In this document: piece after piece, positions 7,223 to 16,142 of the stretch | How positions within the stretch are numbered: the first letter of the stretch is position 1 | Layout: every line of letters starts with the position of its first letter | Assembly (NCBI RefSeq): GCF_035917975.1 | Contig: NZ_CP109130.1 | Span: forward strand, 2,728,001-2,792,000 | From: Streptosporangium sp. NBC_01756 | GTDB lineage: Bacteria > Actinomycetota > Actinomycetes > Streptosporangiales > Streptosporangiaceae | Direction of reading: 5' to 3' | Length of the DNA: 64,000 nucleotides | Made by a program: the position numbers and the translations under genes | The notes under the pieces: model-generated | Databases searched by the model: none | What the model was told of the DNA's origin: nothing | Seen by the model: the letters and a program-made list of their open reading frames with translations, nothing else

Positions 7223-9274
7223 TCACCGTCCGAAGGTGAGGAACCCGAGGCCGAGGCTCCGCATCAGGTCCTTGACGAGACCGCCGACGAGGTCGATGAC
7301 ACCCATCTTGCCGTTCTCCACCTGGAGCTGCCACTGTCTGGTGAGTTGCTTCACCACGTCGCTCGGCTGGTCCCACGGGGTGAAGGACGCCTCCATTCCC
7401 AGGGCCGCCATCACCGCGAAGAACGCCAGGGTGCCCAGGATGATCGTGGTCACCATGGCCGCCCCGGGGCTGCGGATCACGCCGGTCAGTGTGCGGGCGA
7501 CGGCCTTGCGCGGCTTGCCGCCGCCGGGCAGCACGAACAGCCCGGCCACGAACCCGCCCGCCGCGTAGGCGGCGGCCGGGTCGGTGTCCATCTTCACGCC
7601 GTAGGCCAGCACACCCCACACGCACATGCCGAACATCGCGGCCAGCGGGGCCGTCAGCAGCGTGGCGAGCACCGCCTTGATGAGCGCCCACGGGGTGCCG
7701 AGCACCGCCAGCAGCGGGTCGGTGGCGCTGTTGCCCCGCACCGAACGGCGCTGGGCCAGATCCCCGAAGAGGTATTCGCCGACCCGCAGGCAGGCCGCCG
7801 CGACCAGCGCGAACGCGCTGACCACGACCGGCAGCACGCAGGCCAGCGCGACGACGATCGTCAGCAGCAGCAGCGCGGCCAGCGGGTGGCCGGTGCGGTA
7901 GCGCGGACGGTCCTGCGGCGGCTGGACGGCCGGCGGGGTATGGGGCCGGGGCTGGGTCGCCGGCGGGGCGTACGGCCGGGCCGGGCCGGTCGGCGGGGGC
8001 GGCGGGTAGCCGGCGACCCGCTGGTCGGCGTAGGGCGGCGGCGGTGCGCTCCTCGACTGCCGCGCCGAGGGCGATGCCGGGACATAGGGCGGGGGCGGGG
8101 TGGCCGGGACGTAGGGCGGCGGGGTCGTCCCCGTGGAGCGGGTCGGCTCGGCACGCGGCCTGCGTTCGCGCTCCCGCCGCTCAGGTCGGGCGTACTCCAC
8201 CGGGGTCAGCAGGTCGGAGTAGCTTCCGTCCTGCGGCAGCGCCCGGGTGCCGCTCGGCGCGGGCTGCCCGGCCGGCGTGGACGGGGTCTGCCCGTCCAGG
8301 ATCCTGGTGCCGTCGGCGTTGAGCTTGGTGCCGCCGGTGTCGAGCACCCTGGTGCCGTCGGCGTCGAGCTTGGCGCCCTCGGTGTCGAGCACCTTCGTGC
8401 CCTCGGTGTTGAGCACCCTGGTGCCGCTGTCGGGGACGGCGGTGGCCGACGTCTCCTGGAAGACCGTCACCGAGGGGTCGAGGGCCCGCGCCATCCGGTA
8501 CAGCGCCTGCGCGCTCGGCCGGGCGGCGGGATCCACCGCCAGGGCCTGGCGCAGCCAGCCGCGCAGCCAGGCGGGCGCCAGGTCGATATTGGCCCGCCCC
8601 TCCATGATGTTGAAGCAGACGACCTCGAAGCTGCCCGTGCCGAACGGCGGCTTGCCGGTCGCTCCGAAGAAGACCGTCGAGGCCAGCGCGTGCACGTCGG
8701 CGGCCTGGGTGATCTCGGTGTCCCGGATGATCTCCGGGGCGAGGTAGCCGGGGGTGCCGACGAACATGCCGGTCTGGGTCAGCCGGGTGGCGTTGACCAG
8801 GTGCGCGATGCCGAAGTCGATGACCAGTGGCTCGCCGTCGACGATCATCACGTTGGACGGCTTGAAGTCACGGTGGATGACGTCGGCGGCGTGGATCGCC
8901 ACGAGCGCCGCGCACATGCCCCGGGCGAGGTTGATCACCTCTTCGGGCGAGAGCGGCCCGTCGGTGAGAACCGTCTCCTCCAGTGTGCGGCCCGGGGCGA
9001 AGCGGGTCACCACGTAGGGCTGCTTGCCGGACAGCTCGGCGTCGAGGACCTCGGCCACCTGCGGGCTGCGCACCCGCCGCATGGTCTCCACCTCACGGGT
9101 GAGCCGGTCGCGGGCCTTCAGGTCGGCGGCCACGTGCGGGTGCAGGACCTTGACGGCCACCTCCCGCCCGTTCTCGTCGAGCCCCAGGTGGACGACCCCC
9201 ATGCCGCCCTCGCCGATCTTTCTGAGCAGGCGGTACGGTCCCAGCCGCTCAGGCGCCTGCGTGTCCCCCGTCAT
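7223..9274 (-). CDS. Membrane Ser/Thr protein kinase with repeat linker (second of three)
   Basis: The 683-residue product has a complete N-terminal kinase domain (KIGEGGMGVVHLGL, VAVKVLHPHV, HRDFKPSNV, VIDFGIA, GTPGYLAPE). The catalytic loop has HRDFKPSN instead of the usual HRDLKPxN, a tolerated change. A linker follows (about residues 275-330) with repeated GTxxLxxxG units, then a long proline-rich stretch, and three or four transmembrane segments, ending in a soluble tail. The ATG at 9274 overlaps the stop of the third kinase by four bases, so the two are translationally coupled. Substrate and signal are unknown. Confidence 0.9.
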   Translation of the reverse strand: MTGDTQAPERLGPYRLLRKIGEGGMGVVHLGLDENGREVAVKVLHPHVAADLKARDRLTREVETMRRVRSPQVAEVLDAELSGKQPYVVTRFAPGRTLEETVLTDGPLSPEEVINLARGMCAALVAIHAADVIHRDFKPSNVMIVDGEPLVIDFGIAHLVNATRLTQTGMFVGTPGYLAPEIIRDTEITQAADVHALASTVFFGATGKPPFGTGSFEVVCFNIMEGRANIDLAPAWLRGWLRQALAVDPAARPSAQALYRMARALDPSVTVFQETSATAVPDSGTRVLNTEGTKVLDTEGAKLDADGTRVLDTGGTKLNADGTRILDGQTPSTPAGQPAPSGTRALPQDGSYSDLLTPVEYARPERRERERRPRAEPTRSTGTTPPPYVPATPPPPYVPASPSARQSRSAPPPPYADQRVAGYPPPPPTGPARPYAPPATQPRPHTPPAVQPPQDRPRYRTGHPLAALLLLTIVVALACVLPVVVSAFALVAAACLRVGEYLFGDLAQRRSVRGNSATDPLLAVLGTPWALIKAVLATLLTAPLAAMFGMCVWGVLAYGVKMDTDPAAAYAAGGFVAGLFVLPGGGKPRKAVARTLTGVIRSPGAAMVTTIILGTLAFFAVMAALGMEASFTPWDQPSDVVKQLTRQWQLQVENGKMGVIDLVGGLVKDLMRSLGLGFLTFGR

Positions 9275-11310
9275 CGCGCCGCCTTCCGTAGATCCGTCAG
9301 TTCCGTCACCACCGTCCCGACATCGACCGGCGCCCACAGCGCCTGCCGTGCCCCGCCTCTCACGGTGCCGATCGCAAGAAAGATCATGAGTACGGCCACC
9401 GCACCCAGCACCGAGACCATGATCATGGCCGCGCTGCGTGAAGGCAGCGATGATGCCAGCGTACGTCGCATCTGGCGGCTGGGGCCCTCCACGCCGGGTC
9501 CCGCGCAGACCGTCCAGAGCGCGACCGCCGCGCCCCAGCTCAGCGCGTTCGCGGCGGGCATCCTCCCGACGACCACGGTGAGCAGCAGTGTCACCGGCAG
9601 GCCGAGGATCAGCGCGTACGGCACGAGCGCGACGGTGATGCCCACCGACTTCAGCAGCGCGGACGGCTGGCTGAGCACCCGGAGCACGTCCGCGGCGGCC
9701 GCGCCCGCCGGGCGGCGGGTGTTGAGCCTGGGCTGGGCGATGTCGGCGGCGCGGAGCAGGACCGCGACCGGGATCGCCACGACGGCGACGGCGACCGGCA
9801 TCATGACGGCCGCGGCCGTCATGACGATCAGCATCATCGCGCTCGCGACGCCGTACGCCCTGGAGCGCTGCAGCGTGTGCCCCGGCCGCACACCGAGGTG
9901 CGGGACCGCGGGCACCTGCGGCTGGGGCGGCTGCGGGTGCGCGTACGGGTAGGGCGGCGGCGCGGGCCGGACGGGTGGCGTCTGCTCGAACAGGGCCTGC
10001 TGCTGCGGGTACGGCGGCGGGGCCTGGCCGGGCTGGGGAAAGTTGTTGCGGACGTAGTCCTGCAGGTCCTGCGGGCGGACCCGCTGGGTGGGGACGTCGT
10101 CGCCGGCCACCGGGGCGGCGGCCTCCCGCCGGTCGGGAGGGGCGGCGGCCTCCCGCCGGTCGGGAGGGGCGGCCTCCGGTCTGGCGGGAGGGGAGGGCCT
10201 GAACTGGTCGCCGGTGGAGAACCGGCCCCGGCTGGGGATGTCCTCCGGGCTGAGCACGCCGGTGGGCAGGTCGCGCGGGTCCTGCTGGGCCGCGGCCTGG
10301 CGCAGCTCCTCGGCCGTCACCCGGCGGGTGGGCGACGGGTCGGGGGGCTGCTCGCCGAGCAGGGAGACGTATTCGCGCGGCTGTGCCGCCGGGGCCGGGG
10401 GCCACGGCGAAGACTGCGGCGGGCCGCCCGGTCGGGAGGCCACCGGTGTCGGCACGTCGCCCGGATCGCCGAAGTGCGCCACCGTGGCGGTCTCGTCGGA
10501 CACCCGGGGGCGGCCCGGGCGGGGCAGCAGGCGCTCCACCTGGGCGGCCAACTCGGTGGCCTTGGGCCGCTTGGCCGGGTCGCGCTGCAGCGCGGCCCGC
10601 AGCACCGGCCGGAGCTCCGGCGGGACGGCGTCCACGTCCGCCTTACCCGCGGTGATGTTGTAGAAGATCATTTCCAGCGTGCCCTTGCCGAAGGGCGGCT
10701 GGCCGGTGGCCGCGAAGATCAACGTGCCCGCCCAGGCGTGCACGTCCACCTCGGGGCCCGCCTCGTGGCCCTCGATGATCTCGGGGGCGAGATAGCCGGG
10801 CGTGCCGATGAACATGCCGGTCTGGGTGAGCCGGGTGGCGTCCACCGCCTGCGCGATGCCGAAGTCGATGAGGACGGGCTTGCCGTCCAGGATGAGGACG
10901 TTGCCCGGTTTGAGGTCGCGGTGGATCACTCCGACGGAGTGCACGGCGGCGAGCGCCGTCGCCACCCCGTACGCGACCTTCAGCAGCCCGGACAGCCCCA
11001 TCGGGCCGTCCTGCTTGATCAGCTCGTCCAGTGGCTGACCGGGGACGTATCGGGTCACGATGTAGGGCCGCAGACCGGTCACATCGGCGTCGAGCACCTC
11101 GGCGATGTGCTCGCTGCGGACCCGCCGCATGGTCTCCACCTCGCGCGAGAGCCGTCGGCGCGCGACATCGTCGCCGGCCACCTCGGCGCGCAGGACCTTC
11201 ACGGCCACCTGCCGCCCCTGTGGGTCGACCGCGAGGTGGACGACACCCATACCGCCCTCACCGAGCCGCCGGAGCAGTCGGTAGGGGCCCAGTCGGTCGT
11301 CCTGATTCAT
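9271..11310 (-). CDS. Membrane Ser/Thr protein kinase with proline-rich linker (third of three)
   Basis: The 679-residue product has an N-terminal kinase domain (RLGEGGMGVVHLAV, VAVKVLRAEV, HRDLKPGNV, LIDFGIAQ, GTPGYLAPE), a long Pro/Ala/Gln-rich linker with a short internal repeat (PPDRREAAA, about twice), and several hydrophobic helices from about residue 500. The kinase domain is very close to that of the second kinase, so the two probably arose by duplication. I start at the ATG at 11310, five codons inside the longest frame, because the family start follows it directly. It is first of the group; 11311-11441 upstream holds its promoter region. Confidence 0.88.
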   Translation of the reverse strand: MNQDDRLGPYRLLRRLGEGGMGVVHLAVDPQGRQVAVKVLRAEVAGDDVARRRLSREVETMRRVRSEHIAEVLDADVTGLRPYIVTRYVPGQPLDELIKQDGPMGLSGLLKVAYGVATALAAVHSVGVIHRDLKPGNVLILDGKPVLIDFGIAQAVDATRLTQTGMFIGTPGYLAPEIIEGHEAGPEVDVHAWAGTLIFAATGQPPFGKGTLEMIFYNITAGKADVDAVPPELRPVLRAALQRDPAKRPKATELAAQVERLLPRPGRPRVSDETATVAHFGDPGDVPTPVASRPGGPPQSSPWPPAPAAQPREYVSLLGEQPPDPSPTRRVTAEELRQAAAQQDPRDLPTGVLSPEDIPSRGRFSTGDQFRPSPPARPEAAPPDRREAAAPPDRREAAAPVAGDDVPTQRVRPQDLQDYVRNNFPQPGQAPPPYPQQQALFEQTPPVRPAPPPYPYAHPQPPQPQVPAVPHLGVRPGHTLQRSRAYGVASAMMLIVMTAAAVMMPVAVAVVAIPVAVLLRAADIAQPRLNTRRPAGAAAADVLRVLSQPSALLKSVGITVALVPYALILGLPVTLLLTVVVGRMPAANALSWGAAVALWTVCAGPGVEGPSRQMRRTLASSLPSRSAAMIMVSVLGAVAVLMIFLAIGTVRGGARQALWAPVDVGTVVTELTDLRKAAR

Positions 11311-11441
11311 GGCATGAAGAACCATACCGGCTTAAACACCGCCCATGAGATGAACCATCAGGCCATATTCTTCAACTGAACAACGTGTGCCAGAGCTCAA
11401 CGGTTTCCCAAACACCGGCAACACTCAATCTCTTTTCGGCG

Positions 11442-11963
11442 TCAGTTGGCCAACCGGAGCACCGCAGCGGTTTTCAGGCCGGCGAGCACCGCACCCGGGA
11501 CCGCCAGCTTGGAATGCCGGACACCACTGCCGATCACGACCCCCGGATGGGCCGCCACGGCCTCGTCCACGAGCACCGGCCATCCCTCGGGCAGTCCCAG
11601 CGGAGTGATCCCGCCGTACTCCATCCCGGTCAGGCCGACCGCCTCCTGCTGCGGCGCGAAGGAGATCTTCCGCGCGTCCAGGTGCCGGCGGATCACCCCG
11701 TTGACGTCCGCCCTCGTCGTGGCGAGCACCATGCAGGCCGCGTAACGGACCTCCCCGGCCCGCTTGGCCGCCACGATCACGCAGTTGGCCGACTCCCCCG
11801 GCGCCACGCCGTAGCGCTCGCAGAACGCCGCCGTGTCCGCCAGCGCCGGGTCGATCTCCGCGACCTCGACCCCGTCGAGCCCGGCGACCGCCCGTGCCAC
11901 CGGCTCCGCCAACAGGTCGGGCCGGCCGGCCGCCCCCACCCAGTCCAGTGTCCCGATCGCCAT
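11442..11963 (-). CDS. YbaK/ProX-type aminoacyl-tRNA deacylase-like protein
   Basis: The 173-residue product matches the YbaK/EbsC domain: CVIVAAKRAGEVRYAACMVLATTRADVNGVIRRHL, then KISFAPQQEAVGLTGMEYGGITPLGLPEGWPVLVDE and the terminal IGSGVRHSKLAVPGAVL. Members hydrolyse mischarged aminoacyl-tRNAs, typically in trans in the cytoplasm. The lysine at the KISF position and the G-x-x-P loop of the family are present. The ATG at 11961-11963 has a run of six Gs five bases upstream. It lies 56 bases after the amine oxidase gene in the same direction and may be the last gene of that operon. Confidence 0.85.
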   Translation of the reverse strand: MAIGTLDWVGAAGRPDLLAEPVARAVAGLDGVEVAEIDPALADTAAFCERYGVAPGESANCVIVAAKRAGEVRYAACMVLATTRADVNGVIRRHLDARKISFAPQQEAVGLTGMEYGGITPLGLPEGWPVLVDEAVAAHPGVVIGSGVRHSKLAVPGAVLAGLKTAAVLRLAN

Positions 11964-12019
11964 CGTCGCCCCCCTCGGATCATCCGTACCTGAGAGACTG
12001 TACGGCCCCCGCGGACGAC

Positions 12020-13579
12020 TCAGGACGGCGTCCGGACAACCCGGCGGTGGAGTTCGGTGACGGCCTTCCTCGCCGACTCCATGGCACCGGCCTGCCATGC
12101 GATCAGGTGGGTGAGCCAGTCGCCCGCGAAGTGGACCCGGCCCGCCGGGCGCTGCAGGAGGGTGAAGGCGCCCTGGTGGGAGGGCCAGGCGACCCAGCCG
12201 CCCTCGATGTGCGGCTGGCGGTGCCAGGCCATCGAGACGCTGGAGCGGAGCTCGCTGCGGTATTTCTCACCGTGGATCTTCTTGCCCTGGGTGAGCGCGC
12301 GGTTCAGCCGGTCGCGGTGGGACATCCCGCCGTACCGCACGGCGCCGTCCCCGGTGTTGTAGTAGCCGACGACCAGGCCGCTCCTCGCGTGGTAGCCGTA
12401 GGAGGGATACCAGATGTGGGTGATGTCCAGGTCGGTCTCGGTGATCCCGCCGTAGATGCGGTCGTCGATCTCCCACCACCGCCTGCCGTACTCCAGGCCG
12501 ATCTTGCCCGCGGCCACCGGGACGGGGGTGCGGAGCGCGGCGGTGACCGGGGTGCCCAGGTTGTGCGGGATACGGGCGAGCAGATGGGGCGGAAGGGTGG
12601 CGATGCAGTAGTCGGCGCGGAGCGTGCCGCCCCGGTGGGTCACCTCGACGCCGTCGGGCAGGTCCTTGATGCCGGTGACCGGGGCGCCCGTCTTGATCCG
12701 GTCGCGGCCGACCTCCCGCACCAGCGCGGTCACGATCGCGTCCATGCCGCCCACCGGCTGGAACATGGGCATGGCCTGCTCGTAGCCGAAGTCCATGGTG
12801 AGCGCCCGGCCCGTGCCGGCGGCGAGCACGTCGGTCAGCGAGGGCGGTGTGCCGGCGGGGACCCCGCCGGTGACCCCCGGGTAGGTCTCGAAGCCCCGGC
12901 GGGTGGAGCCCCGGTAGGTCAGGTCGGGCCCGAGGTCGCCGAAGCTCCGCAGGAACTCCGCGAGCCGGTCGCGGTCGTCCTTGGTCAGCCGCCGGTTCAG
13001 CGCGCCGGTGTGGGCCGCCTTGGCCAGCAGTTCCGCGATGTACCCGTAGGCGTCGGCGCGGGCCGTCCGCGCCCGCGCGGGCGCGGTCATACCGGCCGTG
13101 TAGAGGTAGGCCGAGGCGTTGTTGTTGACGAACGCCTCGATGGGCACGCCCAGTTCGCGGCAGTAGTCCAGGGTGACCATCCACTGCGCGATCCGTCCCG
13201 GTCCGGCGTTGAAGTAGGTCCCCTCCTCGAACTCCGCCGTCTGGGTCTCCCCGCCCGTCTCGGTCAGCCGGTCCCCGGCGCGCAGTGTGAGGTTCCTGCC
13301 GCCCACCCGGTCGGCCGCCTCCAGGACGGTGCAGTCGTATCCGGCCTTGCCCAGCTCGTAGGCACAGGTCAGACCGGCGACCCCGGCCCCGAGGATCACC
13401 ACCTTGGCCGCGCCCCTGCCGTGCAGGGAGAAGTCGGAGGGCCGCGGCGGGACGAAGGCCTTCTCCTGGGAGTCGGGGGCCAGGCCGAGCGCCCCCATGG
13501 CCGCGAACATCGCCCCGGCGCCGCCCGCCGCGCCCACGCCGATCAGCAGTGCCCGGCGTGTCATCACAGAGTCGGTCAT
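12020..13579 (-). CDS. Tat-exported flavin monoamine oxidase-like enzyme
   Basis: The 519-residue product begins with a twin-arginine signal (TRRALLIGVGAAGG), followed by a GMC/amine-oxidase FAD motif (VVILGAGVAGLTCAYELGKAG, EAADRVGGR) at about residues 58-95 and a C-terminal FAGDWL flavin-contact motif with WQAGAMESARKAV. The family uses FAD and oxygen to oxidise amines or amino acids, giving imine, ammonia and peroxide. A folded, cofactor-loaded enzyme is expected to be exported by Tat. It starts six bases after the M55 peptidase stop. The substrate is unknown; a D- or unusual amino acid released by that peptidase is a speculation based only on adjacency. Confidence 0.85.
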   Translation of the reverse strand: MTDSVMTRRALLIGVGAAGGAGAMFAAMGALGLAPDSQEKAFVPPRPSDFSLHGRGAAKVVILGAGVAGLTCAYELGKAGYDCTVLEAADRVGGRNLTLRAGDRLTETGGETQTAEFEEGTYFNAGPGRIAQWMVTLDYCRELGVPIEAFVNNNASAYLYTAGMTAPARARTARADAYGYIAELLAKAAHTGALNRRLTKDDRDRLAEFLRSFGDLGPDLTYRGSTRRGFETYPGVTGGVPAGTPPSLTDVLAAGTGRALTMDFGYEQAMPMFQPVGGMDAIVTALVREVGRDRIKTGAPVTGIKDLPDGVEVTHRGGTLRADYCIATLPPHLLARIPHNLGTPVTAALRTPVPVAAGKIGLEYGRRWWEIDDRIYGGITETDLDITHIWYPSYGYHARSGLVVGYYNTGDGAVRYGGMSHRDRLNRALTQGKKIHGEKYRSELRSSVSMAWHRQPHIEGGWVAWPSHQGAFTLLQRPAGRVHFAGDWLTHLIAWQAGAMESARKAVTELHRRVVRTPS

Positions 13580-13585
13580 CGCGCG

Positions 13586-14428
13586 TCAGCCGTACCCGTG
13601 GCTGCCGCAGGCGATCTGGCCGCCGATGGTGGCGAAGAGGCCCATGAGACCCATGATCTGGGCGAAGTCGTCGGTGGTGAACTCGGTGTGGCGGGGTCCG
13701 GCCGACCGCACACCGGGAATGAGCGCGCAGCCGGCGGCGATCGCGGTGGAGTTCCACTCGACGCCGAGGGTGAACGGCGGTTCGGGGGCGCAGAGGCGGA
13801 AGTCGGCGACCCGGTTGAGCGCACGGACGGTGGCCTGGTAGATCCGGGCCTGGGCGACGGCGGGCGGCAGGAGCTCGGCGGAGAACCGGTTGACGCCCGT
13901 CTTGACCGCGACGGTCTCGACGTCGCCGAGCAGCTCGCGGGCCTCCTCGCAGACGGCCTCGTCCCCGGTCACCAGGGCCACCGGCACGCCGAGCGACCCG
14001 GCGAACGACGCCACCAGGCGGGTCTCGCCGCAGACCTCGCCGTTGAGGTAGACGTTCTGGATCTCCTTGCCCATCCAGGTGTGGTTGAGGACGCCGTCCG
14101 GGACCCCGGCCCGCGCGTGGTATCCGGCGAAGCAGGCCGCCCGGTGGCTCCGGTCGAGTCCCTGTCCCATCCGCAGAGGCTTGCCCGGCCCCCGGATCAG
14201 CGTGGCCCGCTCGTCGAGCAGGTCGATCCTGAGGTTCTTGGTCGATCCGTGGGCGTCGTTGACGCGTACGGCCTCGGCCCCGGCGTCGAAGGCGCCCCGG
14301 ATGACGGCATTGGCGTCGGCGGTCATCAGCGCGCAGCCGCGCTCGTAGCCCCGGCCTCCGGCCTGCATCTCCTCCGGGTCGGTCAGACCCGTGACGCCCT
14401 CCATGTCCACCGAGACGTAAACCTTCAC
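13586..14428 (-). CDS. M55-family zinc peptidase (DppA-like D-aminopeptidase)
   Basis: The 280-residue product has the M55 signature VDMEG at the start. With the GTG at 14428 as residue 1, Asp8, Glu10, His60 (NDAHG) and His104 (GYHA) fall at the same numbers as the zinc ligands of Bacillus DppA, and NHTW supplies the nearby catalytic histidine. That agreement and the GTGA overlap with the upstream stop fix the start. DppA-type enzymes are decameric cytoplasmic aminopeptidases acting on short D-amino-acid peptides. No signal peptide is present, unlike the downstream oxidase. Confidence 0.9.
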   Translation of the reverse strand: MKVYVSVDMEGVTGLTDPEEMQAGGRGYERGCALMTADANAVIRGAFDAGAEAVRVNDAHGSTKNLRIDLLDERATLIRGPGKPLRMGQGLDRSHRAACFAGYHARAGVPDGVLNHTWMGKEIQNVYLNGEVCGETRLVASFAGSLGVPVALVTGDEAVCEEARELLGDVETVAVKTGVNRFSAELLPPAVAQARIYQATVRALNRVADFRLCAPEPPFTLGVEWNSTAIAAGCALIPGVRSAGPRHTEFTTDDFAQIMGLMGLFATIGGQIACGSHGYG

Positions 14429-15648
14429 GACATCCCCCAAGTCTCGACGCGGCGCGCCTCGTCGTCACTCATGAAACCGATCTTCTCTGCGACGAAGTCA
14501 CGGACCTGCTTGCGCCACGGCTCGGGGATCTCCTCGATCGCGGGCGGGTAGCAGCGGTCGAGCCAGGCCGTCGACGCCTCGGTCGCGCCCAGGAACGCCG
14601 CGGCTCTGCCGAAGAGCGTGTCCTCGATGCCGGGCACCCGTGCGCAGCCGTACTCGATCATCTCCTGGCCACCGTACGGCGGGGGCTCCTGCCATTTTCG
14701 CGCGACCGGCCGGCCCGGAGCGACCGTGGTGCGCAGCGGGCGGCGTTCGACGGCGGCCTGGATGAGCTCCTTGTAGAGGCACTTCCCGCAGGTGCCGCAG
14801 GGGCCGTTCACGCCGCGCAGGCACCAGCGGACCTGCTCGCGCAGGTCCGACTCCAGGGCGAGGCGCATGGTGACGGCCTCGCTGACCCCGCCGACGGGGA
14901 GCACGATGTGCAGGCCGGCAGCGGCGAAGGCCCGGCCCCAGGCGCCGTCCGGGGACCACATCGGATTGTCGGGGGTGTAGCGGAGCAGGTAGCGGTCGCC
15001 GCCCAGCCAGCGCGAGCCCAGCTCGTAGCCGAAGGCGAGGCCGCCCAGGTCGAGCTCGTCGGCCAGCAGCAGCGCCCCGGCGGCCACCGCGTGGTGCTCG
15101 GGGTAGCCGGGCCGGGGCTCGGCGAGGGTGAACTCCAGGTCGGAGCGGACGACGGTCAGCTCGCGGCCGGTCTTCTCGGCCAGCGAGGCCAGCACGTCGG
15201 CGCGGTAGTGGGTCCAGCGGTTCGGCACCCGCGGGTGGGAGACCCGTTGGAAGTGCACGAACGGCGCGTCGGGCAGCATCGCGGCCACGGCCGCGGAGTC
15301 GGCGCCGCCGCTGTAGGAGATCGCCAGCCTGCTGCCGGTGCGCGCGACCTCACCGACCGGTCCCGCCTCGACCCCCCAGCCTGCCTGGATCGCCGCGGCG
15401 AGCTCCGGCGAGATCGGCCGGTCGAAGGCGATCGCGCGCCGGGTCCACGGCGCGACGACGGTCCACGCGGCGAGCGCCGCCAGGTCGGGGTGGACCGCGC
15501 GCGGCTCGCGCGGCAGCTCGACCCGGAAGGAGTTCGTGGCCAGCTTCAGGGGCTGGCCGTCGGCGCAGAACCCGGTGATGGCGTCCTCCGGGTCCAGCCG
15601 GAAGGCGAGATGCCACACGGCGCCGTCGGCCGTCCAGGTGGCCCTCAT
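14425..15648 (-). CDS. QueC-like PP-loop ATPase with four-cysteine zinc motif
   Basis: The 407-residue product has a PP-loop, SGGADS, at residues 113-118, preceded by a roughly 100-residue N-terminal domain I do not recognise. Cys276, Cys284, Cys287 and Cys290 form a C-x7-C-x2-C-x2-C cluster, almost the spacing of the structural zinc site in the 7-cyano-7-deazaguanine synthase QueC. PP-loop enzymes adenylate a carboxylate, amide or tRNA base to drive nitrogen or sulfur transfer. It is not a plain QueC: it is nearly twice as long and has no queuosine-pathway neighbours here. The ATG at 15648 overlaps the previous stop by four bases. The biological substrate is unknown. Confidence 0.75.
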   Translation of the reverse strand: MRATWTADGAVWHLAFRLDPEDAITGFCADGQPLKLATNSFRVELPREPRAVHPDLAALAAWTVVAPWTRRAIAFDRPISPELAAAIQAGWGVEAGPVGEVARTGSRLAISYSGGADSAAVAAMLPDAPFVHFQRVSHPRVPNRWTHYRADVLASLAEKTGRELTVVRSDLEFTLAEPRPGYPEHHAVAAGALLLADELDLGGLAFGYELGSRWLGGDRYLLRYTPDNPMWSPDGAWGRAFAAAGLHIVLPVGGVSEAVTMRLALESDLREQVRWCLRGVNGPCGTCGKCLYKELIQAAVERRPLRTTVAPGRPVARKWQEPPPYGGQEMIEYGCARVPGIEDTLFGRAAAFLGATEASTAWLDRCYPPAIEEIPEPWRKQVRDFVAEKIGFMSDDEARRVETWGMS

Positions 15649-16082
15649 CCGGCGCTCCCCGGGAAGCGCACCAGGCTCACCGACGCCGGGCTCCCGGAGG
15701 ACGGGCTCCCGGAGGACGGGCTCCCGGAGGACGGACTGCCGGAGGACGCGCCTCCGGGGAGGCGGTCCACCGCCTGCCAGAGCATGACCTCGTTCTGGAG
15801 AACCCCGTCCAGCGCGGTCGCCGTCTCCCGGGCCAGCCGATGGGCGTCGTCCCAACGCTCCGCCCGGTCCTGGGCGACGCCGGACTTGGCCACCTGCGCC
15901 CGGAGCCGGTCGACCTCGGCCCGGAGCGCGGTCACCTCCCGGCCCAGCGTCTGAACCTCCCAGAGGGCGTCCTTGATGTCCTGCCGGTGATCGGCGAGGG
16001 AGATGTACCGGGAGTCGAACCACCCACGCACCGCCCGCCGTAGCCGGGCGGGCACCAGAGCACGCTTCACCAACCGAACCAT
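15645..16082 (-). CDS. Small coiled-coil protein with Ser/Gly/Pro repeat tail
   Basis: The 145-residue product has a basic N-terminus (MVRLVKRALVPARLRRAVR), a heptad-like segment (LWEVQTLGREVTALRAEVDRLRAQVA) that predicts a coiled coil, and a tail of SSGSP repeats encoded by near-identical 15-base units at about 15690-15750. I do not recognise an enzyme domain. I chose the ATG at 16082; an earlier in-frame start at 16154 adds unrelated residues, and neither has a strong ribosome binding site. It is the first gene of the coupled operon and could act as a scaffold or adaptor for the QueC-like protein. Confidence 0.55.
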   Translation of the reverse strand: MVRLVKRALVPARLRRAVRGWFDSRYISLADHRQDIKDALWEVQTLGREVTALRAEVDRLRAQVAKSGVAQDRAERWDDAHRLARETATALDGVLQNEVMLWQAVDRLPGGASSGSPSSGSPSSGSPSSGSPASVSLVRFPGSAG

Positions 16083-16142
16083 AATCCGGCACGATACCGG
16101 CAAAGCTTGATCTACCAGGACGGTCCTGTCACGGATTGATTC

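Noticed and set aside
6977..9952. Very long open frame antisense to the second and third kinases
   Set aside because: It is a by-product of high G+C coding sequence on the other strand; its translation has no domain and the kinase motifs on the minus strand are unmistakable.
11894..14551. 885-codon open frame antisense to the amine oxidase and M55 genes
   Set aside because: Low-complexity Arg/Gly/Val-rich translation without motifs; the opposite strand carries complete enzymes with coupled starts.
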